A stretch of 7,915 nucleotides of DNA from JBMNNU01 sp050942695 (GTDB lineage: Bacteria; Chloroflexota; UBA6077), in contig JBMNNU010000147.1 in assembly GCA_050942695.1 (NCBI GenBank), positions 1 to 7,915 on the forward strand. The letters are read 5' to 3'. A program made the translations under genes and the position numbers. Of the stretch, positions 1 to 5,419 are shown piece after piece (the stretch's first letter is position 1; each line of letters begins with the position of its first letter). The notes beneath the pieces were generated by a model. That model made no database searches, was not told where the DNA came from, and saw only the letters and a program-made list of their open reading frames with translations.

Positions 1-980
1 AGGGGGAGCCTTTGGAAAGGCATGTGATCCATCCCCAATTGACTTACCAGCCCCAGCACCTTGCCCGCATAGGGCAAGGCTACGAAGGGGACGCGCTGCA
101 TCGCTGCGAACATCAGGAAATGCAGCCGCATCCCGAGGGCGAACTCGAAACGACCGACCAGGGAGAGTATCTGGCCGGAGGTATAATCCCCCTTTAGCAC
201 CGTTGCTCGCCTGGCGTAAGCCATCCTCGAGATGATGGCGTGGGAGTGCTGGAGATCCAGCGTGCGAGGCTCCATCGGCACGAACACCAGGTCGGCATCC
301 AGTCGGTCGACGACGTAATCCGCTGCATTTGCCAGGATTGCGTGGTAGTGCTCTTCGCTAATATCTGGGGCTGCCGGGCCCGGCTCTCGCACCGATATGC
401 CCACCAATCGTTGTTTCTTTCCCAGCCCCTCGCGTTCAAGGAGACCTTTTGGTAGCGGTTCCGGCTCGAGCAGGTAGGCCGGATCGGCGGTGATTGCGAT
501 GTCACGGTGGACACCGGCCTCCTCCAGCACCTTATAAGCTTCGCGATCTCGTACTGTGACGACGGCTGCTCGGCAAAGGGCATCCCGCACCAGGGCCTGG
601 TTTGACGATTCCTTGAGCGGCCCCGCGCCGATGGCGTACACCATTACGGGAACCCCCACATCGTGTGCGAGGAACACCTCCCGAAGGTAGTTCCTGACGT
701 CGGAGTCGAAGAGTATCCCTCCACCACCGAAGATGAACAGGTCTAACCGCTCGATCTCGGGCAAGATCTCCTGCCGGGATAGCTCTCGAACCGGCACGGC
801 GCGCTCTACCTGATGCCGTCCGAGAGTATCATCCGGGTTGCGGGTAAAAACGGTGATCTCCACGGGCAGTGAACCGCGCAACTGCCGTACGATAACCTGG
901 AGGATGGCCTCGTCACCCAGGTTCATGCCCCCATAGGAGCCAGAGATGCCGACGCGATAAACCGGCTTATCTTCAGCCAT
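1..980 (-). CDS. csaB: Polysaccharide pyruvyltransferase, CsaB type (3' end beyond window)
   Basis: This reading frame starts at ATG 980-978 and stays open to the left edge, giving 326 codons with no stop. CsaB-type enzymes transfer pyruvate from phosphoenolpyruvate as a ketal onto cell-wall polysaccharide, which then can anchor SLH-domain surface proteins. The N-terminus carries the family's glycine-rich turn GSYGGMNLGDEAIL (residues 14-27). A glycine-rich loop FGGGGILFD follows near residue 85, and the family signature GMRLH with its conserved His is at residues 283-287, followed by VPFVALPYAGKV. Known members are roughly 340-380 residues, so only a short C-terminal tail should be missing. 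A Shine-Dalgarno AGGGAGG lies about 10 bases before the ATG, which supports this start. The gene is divergent from the histidine kinase. Family assignment is strong; the exact acceptor polysaccharide is unknown. Confidence 0.9.
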   Translation of the reverse strand, partial: MAEDKPVYRVGISGSYGGMNLGDEAILQVIVRQLRGSLPVEITVFTRNPDDTLGRHQVERAVPVRELSRQEILPEIERLDLFIFGGGGILFDSDVRNYLREVFLAHDVGVPVMVYAIGAGPLKESSNQALVRDALCRAAVVTVRDREAYKVLEEAGVHRDIAITADPAYLLEPEPLPKGLLEREGLGKKQRLVGISVREPGPAAPDISEEHYHAILANAADYVVDRLDADLVFVPMEPRTLDLQHSHAIISRMAYARRATVLKGDYTSGQILSLVGRFEFALGMRLHFLMFAAMQRVPFVALPYAGKVLGLVSQLGMDHMPFQRLP

Positions 981-1047
981 TCCACTATTCCCTCCCTGGC
1001 CGGCATTGATGCGCTCCAGGCTTCACAAGCAGGAAAGGTACCAAACA

Positions 1048-1193
1048 CCCTGGCTATGGGCATGGTTCACGACACGAGTCACATAGCGTCGGGGCTCGTC
1101 CCCGACGAGGCACCACGTCGGGCACAAGGCCCGACGCTACAGCATTGGACTGTTACACGATCTGACTGTTTGCGTGAACCATCCCTGGCTATG
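1048..1193. repeat. MITE-like palindromic element with flanking 11-bp direct repeats
   Basis: The core is 1062-1182 (121 bp). Its ends are inverted copies: ATGGTTCACG at 1062-1071 and CGTGAACCAT at 1173-1182 are perfect, and the match extends imperfectly to about 18 of 23 bases (1062-1084 against 1160-1182). An inner pair, TAGCGTCGGG (1084-1093) and CCCGACGCTA (1130-1139), is nested inside. Each half can also fold alone: stems 1087-1094/1100-1107 and 1116-1123/1129-1136, each 8 bp with a 5-base loop. The direct repeat CCCTGGCTATG flanks the element at 1048-1058 and 1183-1193, as a target-site duplication would, though three extra bases separate the left copy from the inverted end. There is no open frame worth calling inside. 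Seen: all repeats. Inferred: a non-autonomous mobile element or a REP-like repeat. Confidence 0.7.
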
Positions 1194-1196
1194 AGA

Positions 1197-1228
1197 TTGA
1201 CTACACAGCAACTGAGGGCTGGTATACT
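1197..1228 (+). promoter_or_regulatory. Possible sigma70-like promoter for the two-component genes
   Basis: TTGACT (1197-1202) resembles a -35 box and TATACT (1223-1228) a -10 box. The 20-base spacer is longer than the usual 16-18, so the -35 assignment is weak; the -10 box is the better part. A start near 1235 would leave a leader of about 28 bases containing the GGGGAGGG ribosome site at 1246-1253. The right-hand direct repeat of the MITE-like element ends only 3 bases before this -35 box. Confidence 0.4.
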
Positions 1229-1263
1229 GTTATTAACTACGTTTTGGGGAGGGCGAAGTCGCT

Positions 1264-2061
1264 TTGACGACCACTGATGGCAATGAAATGATGGCCGATC
1301 CGAAGGGCGAGCTTTCGATAGAAGCGGCTCGCGCCCAGGTGGCGGCTGAGCGCCAGGAAGTTGAGAGACTCCGGAGCGATCTTCTCTCCACAGTGTCTCA
1401 CGAGCTTCGGACTCCGCTCACTTTGATACGCACCTGTGTGGGGTTGCTGCTGGATAGCGACCCAGACCCCGTGATGCGAGAGCGTCTGCTCCGCAATATT
1501 AAGCAGAGCGCCGACCGGATGCATTTATTGGTCACTGATATTCTAGATCTGGTTCGGCTCCGCAGCGGTCGGGCTGAGTTACAATGGCGTTATCTAGATA
1601 TGGGCGAACTGATCGGTGGAGCTACTGCGTTGATGAGACCTCTCCTAGACGAGAAGGAGCAGAAGCTGGAGTTGGAGATGCCATCTCCAGCCCCTAGGGT
1701 TATGGGTGACAACCGTCGATTAGAACAGGTTGTGTTGAACCTGCTATCCAATGCCAATAAGTATTCCCCGGAGAGGGCGACAATTCGAGTCACAGTGGCT
1801 GAGTCGGAAGATAGGGTCACAATCGGGGTTGCGGATACGGGGCCGGGGATATCGCCTGAAGTTCAAACCCACCTGTTCGAGCAGTTTTATACATCTCGTA
1901 CCAGTTCGCCAAGTCACAACATTGGTGCGGGATTGGGATTGCCGATCGCCAAGGGGATCGTCGAAGCTCACGGTGGTAAGATTTGGGTAGAGAGTGAAGT
2001 GGAAAAAGGGGCTACTTTTTTCTTCTCGCTGCCGAAGGAGCCCCTAGATGAGGAGGAGTAG
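1264..2061 (+). CDS. Sensorless cytosolic histidine kinase
   Basis: This 265-residue protein autophosphorylates on a histidine and passes the phosphate to a response regulator, most likely the gene directly after it. The dimerisation/phosphoacceptor motif SHELRTPLTLI has its His at residue 46. The ATPase domain shows the N box LNLLSNANKYS (N159, N163), the G1 box DTGPGI (191-196), the F box LFEQF (204-208) and the G2 box GAGLGL (221-226), so all catalytic elements are present. No transmembrane segment, PAS, GAF or HAMP domain fits in the 45 residues before the His; that stretch is helical and Glu/Arg-rich. The signal must come from a partner or from the helix itself. The start is TTG 1264, placed about 10 bases after GGGGAGGG; ATG 1288 and 1291 are in frame but lack a good ribosome site. 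The C-terminal domain resembles KdpD kinases (family knowledge), but the substrate pathway is not identifiable. Confidence 0.9.
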   Translation: MTTTDGNEMMADPKGELSIEAARAQVAAERQEVERLRSDLLSTVSHELRTPLTLIRTCVGLLLDSDPDPVMRERLLRNIKQSADRMHLLVTDILDLVRLRSGRAELQWRYLDMGELIGGATALMRPLLDEKEQKLELEMPSPAPRVMGDNRRLEQVVLNLLSNANKYSPERATIRVTVAESEDRVTIGVADTGPGISPEVQTHLFEQFYTSRTSSPSHNIGAGLGLPIAKGIVEAHGGKIWVESEVEKGATFFFSLPKEPLDEEE

Positions 2062-2754
2062 ATGAAGATCCTAGTGGTAGATGACGCTCCAGAGGTGGTG
2101 GAAGCTGTCACGCTGAGCTTCAACCTCCAATGGCGAGAGACCGACATTGTGGGCGCATACGATGGTGAGCAAGCACTTGAGCTGGCGGAGATGGAACGCC
2201 CAGATTTGGTGCTGTTGGATATCGCAATGCCGGGGATAGATGGATACGAGACGCTTCGCCGGATCCGCGAGTTCTCGGACGTTCCGGTGATCATGTTGAC
2301 AGCTAAGGATGGTGTCCTTGATAAGGTGAAGGGGCTGGAGTTAGGGGCGGATGATTATATCACCAAGCCGTTCGACCATTTGGAGCTGTTGGCTCGGGTG
2401 AAGGCGGTTCTCCGTAGGTTGGACATGCCCCAACCTGTTAGCCGGGCTCCTTCTTTCGTGTGTGGAGATCTATCGGTGGACTTTGCCGCCAGGCAGGTTC
2501 GGTTGAGGGGTAATATCGTCCCGCTCACACCTATCGAGTACAAGCTGCTCTATCACTTAGTACGGAATGCGGGGCGATTATTGCCGCACGAAACCCTTCT
2601 TGCCAAGGTGTGGGGTCGTGAGTACCTTGACGAGATAGATTACCTGAGGGTTTATATTCGGCGGCTACGCCGCAAACTCGAGGATGACCCCGAGCAGCCC
2701 CGGTATATCCTGACAGAGCGAGGGGTGGGCTACCGCTTCAGGAAGCAAAATTAG
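2062..2754 (+). CDS. OmpR/PhoB-family response regulator
   Basis: This is a 230-residue DNA-binding regulator, probably the partner of the kinase just upstream. The receiver domain (about 1-120) has the acidic pair D7/D8, phosphoacceptor D53 (in LVLLDIAMPGIDG), the T80 switch position (IMLTAKD) and the invariant K102 (YITKPFD). The winged-helix effector domain (about 130-228) ends in the typical LRRKLEDDPEQPRYILTERG region and VGYRF. The ATG follows the kinase stop codon with no gap, and its ribosome site AGGAGGAG (2051-2058) lies inside the last codons of the kinase gene, so the two are translationally linked. The end overlaps the convergent GreA-like gene by 4 bases (2751-2754). It is closest in type to PhoB/KdpE regulators; target genes are unknown, but the nearby stress genes are candidates (inference). 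Confidence 0.93.
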   Translation: MKILVVDDAPEVVEAVTLSFNLQWRETDIVGAYDGEQALELAEMERPDLVLLDIAMPGIDGYETLRRIREFSDVPVIMLTAKDGVLDKVKGLELGADDYITKPFDHLELLARVKAVLRRLDMPQPVSRAPSFVCGDLSVDFAARQVRLRGNIVPLTPIEYKLLYHLVRNAGRLLPHETLLAKVWGREYLDEIDYLRVYIRRLRRKLEDDPEQPRYILTERGVGYRFRKQN

Positions 2755-3215
2755 CACCCACCCGAGCCCGGTCGCCCTCTCCTGATTGCCACGATTTTGA
2801 GTCGGCTGACGCAACCGACTGTTGATACCTCCACCGTCTCCCCCAACTCCCGCCCCAATAAAGCTTGGGCTAGAGGCGATTCGTAGGATATGCAGCGTGT
2901 GCGAGGGCTGGCAGCCAGGGGGCCTCCGATGGTGAATGTCTCCTCCCCATCTTCACTCGTGACCGTCACCTCGCTGCCCACCGCCACGACCAATCCCGTT
3001 TGATCGGTGACCGCGCCTTTGGACAGCACTTCCTTCAGGCGGGAGATCTGTAAGTCCACTGCTACTAACTCAAAGCGCGCGCTGCGGTTGTTCCCGTTCA
3101 CCATGCTTTCTGCATCGTTCAGGATATCTCGACGAACCTGCTCGAGGCAGGCGATCTCGAGGGCAAGCTCCTCCTTCCCTTCGGGGGTAAAGAGCACTTT
3201 CTGCAAAAGCTGCAT
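2751..3215 (-). CDS. GreA/GreB-family protein with degenerate acidic tip
   Basis: GreA-type factors insert a coiled coil into the secondary channel of RNA polymerase and, through two acidic tip residues, trigger cleavage of backtracked RNA. This 154-residue protein has the usual length and layout: an N-terminal coiled coil (about 10-67) and a C-terminal FKBP-like domain (about 79-147) with the signature ISYESPLAQALLG (109-121). The tip, however, reads VNGNNRSARF (39-48), where GreA has GDLKENAEY: the catalytic Asp and Glu are replaced by Asn and Ser in the simplest alignment. It may therefore be an anti-cleavage or regulatory paralogue, comparable in idea to Gfh1 or Rnk (inference). A strong ribosome site GGGGAGGT lies 5 bases before ATG 3215. 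It is last in a four-gene minus-strand cluster and overlaps the response-regulator stop. Confidence 0.85.
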   Translation of the reverse strand: MQLLQKVLFTPEGKEELALEIACLEQVRRDILNDAESMVNGNNRSARFELVAVDLQISRLKEVLSKGAVTDQTGLVVAVGSEVTVTSEDGEETFTIGGPLAASPRTRCISYESPLAQALLGRELGETVEVSTVGCVSRLKIVAIRRGRPGSGGC

Positions 3216-3294
3216 GCCGAACCTCCCCGATCGCTATGCATTGATGGATGGCGGAATAGTTGTCTCGATTCGGTTGTGTGGGGTTATTCTCAAG

Positions 3295-3549
3295 TCATGC
3301 TGCACCGTCAGGCGGCGATTCTTTCGTGGGCGTGCGAAAGTTGCGTCGACGGCTAGCCTCGATGATGCGTCGACTCGAAACGAAATGCTTTAGCACCTCA
3401 AGCTGGTCGGCGGTGTAGTATTCCTCTCTCGCTTGAAGCAGCCGCCAAGGCCGATGAGGTACGAGTAGACCATCGGCCTTGAGTTCGGCTAGCTCTTCAG
3501 GCCGAGCGCCGCTCGCCTTTAGTATCTCATCAGTAGTGTATTTCTTCAC
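3295..3549 (-). CDS. Minimal MerR-type DNA-binding protein
   Basis: This is a small protein of 84 residues that is little more than one winged helix-turn-helix. YTTDEILKASGARPEELAEL (residues 4-23) matches the MerR first helices, followed by the turn DGLLVPHRP and the wing/second helix REEYYTADQLEVLKHF (41-56). There is no effector-binding or dimerisation domain of the kind found in full MerR regulators, and no metal-binding cysteine. The frame is open from GTG 3561, but that start would bury the ribosome site GGAGGT (3559-3554); GTG 3549, four bases after that site, is the likelier start. It lies 35 bases downstream of the metallothionein-like gene and about 80 bases before the degenerate GreA-like gene, in the same direction. 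It probably regulates this cluster (inference). It could instead be an excisionase-like HTH protein. Confidence 0.72.
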   Translation of the reverse strand: MKKYTTDEILKASGARPEELAELKADGLLVPHRPWRLLQAREEYYTADQLEVLKHFVSSRRIIEASRRRNFRTPTKESPPDGAA

Positions 3550-3584
3550 ACAGACCTCCACTCAAGCGACCTAACAAGCCTGAC

Positions 3585-3830
3585 TCAGGCGCTGCTCCTG
3601 TCTCTGGTTGCCATTTTGCTGTCGAGCTTCTGCCTGCAGTTGGATATTCCATCCTGGTGCCGCAACGGCAACAACGAGTCAACTTCTGGGGGGTCGTAGG
3701 AGCAATAGCATGGGCCTCCGTGGGCACAACCGCCGCAACAATAAGCATTTCCTTTAACCAAGACCGGTTCACCGACGATTTCGAGGCCACAGTTGGCACA
3801 ACAAAGAACACCAAGCCGTTTCGGCTCCAT
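3585..3830 (-). CDS. Cysteine-rich metallothionein-like protein
   Basis: This 81-residue protein has nine cysteines, eight of them packed into residues 10-43: CCANC (10-14), YCCGGCAHGGPCYC (30-43), with His37 between them. The pattern CC-x2-C, about 16 residues, CC-x2-C, then C-x-C resembles bacterial metallothioneins of the SmtA/BmtA kind, whose hallmark is YCCxxCAxG, and also small treble-clef zinc-binding domains. A role in binding or buffering zinc, copper or cadmium in the cytoplasm is the best guess. The last 35 residues are polar and carry one more Cys (C65). I chose ATG 3830, with GAGGTG 9 bases upstream; an in-frame ATG at 3860 would add ten residues but lacks a ribosome site. It lies between a GreA-like gene and a MerR-type gene on the same strand, which fits a metal- or redox-responsive operon (inference). 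Confidence 0.75.
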   Translation of the reverse strand: MEPKRLGVLCCANCGLEIVGEPVLVKGNAYCCGGCAHGGPCYCSYDPPEVDSLLPLRHQDGISNCRQKLDSKMATRDRSSA

Positions 3831-3896
3831 ACCTTCTCGCACCTCATTTCTAGTGAGCATCTACGGATCGAACAACACTCGTTTGAGTGGTCGCTC

Positions 3897-4367
3897 CTAT
3901 ACCACAGTAATGATCTGCAAGCGACAGGAGCCTCCGGGAGTCTCAACATCCACCCACATGCCCGCACGGTTTCCCATCAACGCTCGCCCTACGGGAGCCT
4001 CGTAAGAAATCTTACCTGCCGAGGTGTCCACCTCCGGCGGACCTACGAGAATGAAGTCCTCTCTCTCCCCATCCTCCCATTGCACGACCACCTTCGATCC
4101 TACACCTACAACACCCGGTTCCCGGTCGGCTGGCCCGACGGGGACCGAACGATGGAGAACCTCCTCAATCTGCGTAATGCGACGGCTGAGGGTGGCCATG
4201 TTACTGTTTACATATTGGGCAGCAGATTCCAGCCAATCTCCAGTATGGCCTGTCTCCATATGTTCACTCAATTCTAACCCGCGCTGTTTTCGCAACGCTG
4301 CCAGTTCTTCGTGCAGTTTTCGCCAACCTTCTTGTGTTAGCAGTATCTTCTCTTCTGTCACTGGCAT
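3897..4367 (-). CDS. GreA-like transcription elongation factor
   Basis: This 156-residue protein has the size and architecture of GreA: LLTQEGWRKLHEELAALR opens the coiled coil (about 9-72), and the C-terminal FKBP-like domain (about 88-154) carries ISYEAPVGRALMG (120-132) and ends in a strand-rich tail. At the coiled-coil tip it reads TGDWLESAAQY (42-52), keeping Asp44 and Glu47 with the same spacing as the catalytic pair in GreA's GDLKENAEY. It may therefore still stimulate transcript cleavage by stalled RNA polymerase. A very good ribosome site AGGAGG lies 7-8 bases before ATG 4367. It is the first gene of the minus-strand cluster and is divergent from the stress-protein gene. The two GreA-like proteins of this window are similar in design but clearly different in sequence, so they are old paralogues. 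The primary housekeeping greA may lie elsewhere. Confidence 0.88.
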   Translation of the reverse strand: MPVTEEKILLTQEGWRKLHEELAALRKQRGLELSEHMETGHTGDWLESAAQYVNSNMATLSRRITQIEEVLHRSVPVGPADREPGVVGVGSKVVVQWEDGEREDFILVGPPEVDTSAGKISYEAPVGRALMGNRAGMWVDVETPGGSCRLQIITVV

Positions 4368-4413
4368 GATCTTCCTCCTAGTCCCTGTAACCTCAGCTCT
4401 CCTCGATCAATCC

Positions 4414-4437
4414 TGGTGGGGGTGTACCCGTCCACCA
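4414..4437. promoter_or_regulatory. 24-bp imperfect palindrome upstream of the GreA-like gene
   Basis: TGGTGG (4414-4419) pairs with CCACCA (4432-4437), and GGGT (4420-4423) with ACCC (4426-4429). About 9 of 12 positions are symmetric about 4425/4426. It lies 47-70 bases upstream of the minus-strand ATG 4367, where an operator would be expected. Candidate binding site for the local MerR-type protein (inference). Confidence 0.35.
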
Positions 4438-4479
4438 TCTTGAAACCAGCCGGAGATCTTTCATTGAGTTGCTCAAAGG

Positions 4480-4514
4480 CTCACCCGGATGCAAGGGTGA
4501 GGAGAGCTTCACCC
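4480..4514. promoter_or_regulatory. Alternating hairpin repeats TCACCC-GGGTGA-TCACCC
   Basis: CTCACCC (4480-4486) pairs with GGGTGAG (4495-4501) across an 8-base loop. The same GGGTGA (4495-4500) can pair instead with TCACCC at 4509-4514. The two hairpins exclude each other, as in attenuators, or the units are repeated protein-binding half sites. No T-run follows on either strand, so it is not a plain terminator. Confidence 0.35.
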
Positions 4515-4631
4515 ACAAGACGAGGCGCGATTGCTCAAAGCGGCGTCCCTGCACCGGCCGGCTGCTTTGCCACTGTTCGATCTGAGCGCTTACGGTTGGG
4601 CGAATCTCGATCATCGTGATTAAATCTTACT

Positions 4632-4679
4632 GTTTACAGGTGAAAATATCGGTTAACCAAAATGAACAGACCATAAAAT
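4632..4679. promoter_or_regulatory. AT-rich divergent promoter candidate
   Basis: This is the most AT-rich stretch between the two divergent units. On the minus strand TTGGTT (4660-4655) and TGTAAA (4638-4633) are 16 bases apart, which would give the GreA-like cluster a leader of about 260 bases. On the plus strand TAAAAT (4674-4679) could be a -10 box, with only a poor -35 inside the palindrome GGTTAACC (4651-4658). Boxes were matched by eye only. Confidence 0.3.
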
Positions 4680-4783
4680 TCGTGGAGGTACAGTTCGTGC
4701 TGGCACGCTGGCAACAGCAGTTTGCTCAACTGTATAGAAAGGAACTTACAGTGGCCAGAGGGCAGAAGAAGTCGAAGCTGATC

Positions 4784-5227
4784 ATGAAGATCCTGGTTCC
4801 CACCGATGGCTCTGTGGAGGCGCAAGAGGCCGGCCGGTACGCAGCAGAACTGGCACAGGCGCTTGGGGCAAAGGTTACACTTCTCAATGTCGTACAGCTA
4901 CCCCGGCTTCCGGCTCGATTTTTGGAAATGGCCGATGAAGCGCTGAAACGGGAGCTTTTCGATACCGGTAAGGGTATTCTAGAGTCGGCACGGCAGAGCT
5001 TTGCAGATGTGGGAGTTCCGGTCACAATCGAGTTGCGAGAGGGGAGGCCGGCAGATGTGATAATGCTGACGGCTGTCCAGGGGAAATTTGACCTTATCGT
5101 TATGGGTAGCCGGGGCCTCGATCCCTCCGAGAGTATCCTTCTTGGAGGTGTGAGCGACCAGGTAATACGGCACGCACGATGCCCTGTGCTTATCGTGAGG
5201 GCAAAGTACAATCCTGCAGCCGCATAA
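4784..5227 (+). CDS. Universal stress protein, single UspA domain
   Basis: This 147-residue protein is one UspA domain, an alpha/beta nucleotide-binding fold of the cytoplasm used in starvation, oxidative and other stress. It opens with the typical MKILVPTDGS, and the C-terminal core is DLIVMGSRGLDPSESILLGG followed by VSDQVIRHARCPVLIV. The ATP-binding signature is normally G-x2-G-x9-G-(S/T). Here G108, G111 and G121 are in place, but residue 122 is Gly rather than Ser/Thr, so nucleotide binding may be altered. The start is uncertain. ATG 4784 matches the family N-terminus but has a poor ribosome site. GTG 4751 has AAAGGA 7 bases upstream, and GTG 4697 has GGAGGT 7 bases upstream, adding 11 or 29 residues in frame. 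It is probably co-oriented with the tandem stress protein 192 bases downstream. Confidence 0.9.
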   Translation: MKILVPTDGSVEAQEAGRYAAELAQALGAKVTLLNVVQLPRLPARFLEMADEALKRELFDTGKGILESARQSFADVGVPVTIELREGRPADVIMLTAVQGKFDLIVMGSRGLDPSESILLGGVSDQVIRHARCPVLIVRAKYNPAAA

Positions 5228-5308
5228 AGAGGACCGGAATCTAAACACCAGCCTTAGGGACTTATACCCGCTTGCCTACTGGTGCATCGGGCAAATTGGC
5301 ATAGGGAT

Positions 5309-5339
5309 GTAGCCGCAACCTTCAGGCTACGTGTAGCCT
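5309..5339. promoter_or_regulatory. Dyad and alternating hairpins before the tandem stress-protein gene
   Basis: AGGCTAC (5324-5330) and GTAGCCT (5333-5339) form a 16-bp dyad with a two-base centre, typical of a dimeric-protein operator. A third copy, GTAGCC (5309-5314), can pair with GGCTAC (5325-5330) instead. The site lies 81-111 bases upstream of ATG 5420. The rest of the 5228-5419 gap shows no clear terminator or promoter. Confidence 0.4.
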
Positions 5340-5419
5340 CGTGGGAGTCCTGGTCACGCTTCATCGCGAGCTACGCGCAGGTTAATGAGTTCGGGCGCTC
5401 TAATGGGAAAGGGAACGAG

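Larger units (their letters stand above)
4368..4783. other. Divergent intergenic control region
   Basis: About 0.4 kb lies between the minus-strand GreA-like gene and the plus-strand stress-protein gene. The half next to the GreA-like gene (4368-4615) is GC-rich and holds two inverted-repeat sites listed separately. The middle (4621-4680) is AT-rich with promoter-like boxes on both strands. On the minus strand an open frame of 73 codons spans 4614-4393, but it has no ribosome site and I recognise no family, so it is not called. On the plus strand the frame of the stress-protein gene is open back to 4616, so an N-terminal extension is possible. Confidence 0.6.

Noticed and set aside
194..583. 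129-codon minus-strand frame inside the csaB region
   Set aside because: It is in a different frame from the 326-codon csaB frame, which carries the family motifs. The short frame has Trp/Arg/Ser-rich composition typical of a shadow.
1087..1136. GC-rich hairpins as rho-independent terminators between csaB and the kinase gene
   Set aside because: Both genes point away from this region, so no transcript needs to end here, and no T-run follows either hairpin.
1084..1139. Hairpin repeats as a CRISPR fragment
   Set aside because: The units are inverted, not direct, repeats, there is no regular spacer and no cas gene nearby.
3657..4277. 206-codon open frame on the plus strand
   Set aside because: It is antisense to the metallothionein-like and GreA-like genes, both of which have family motifs and ribosome sites. 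It has neither.
4393..4614. 73-codon minus-strand frame upstream of the GreA-like gene
   Set aside because: The position just after an AT-rich stretch is suggestive, but there is no ribosome site before ATG 4614, it contains hairpin repeats, and no family is recognised. Kept only as part of the leader-region finding.
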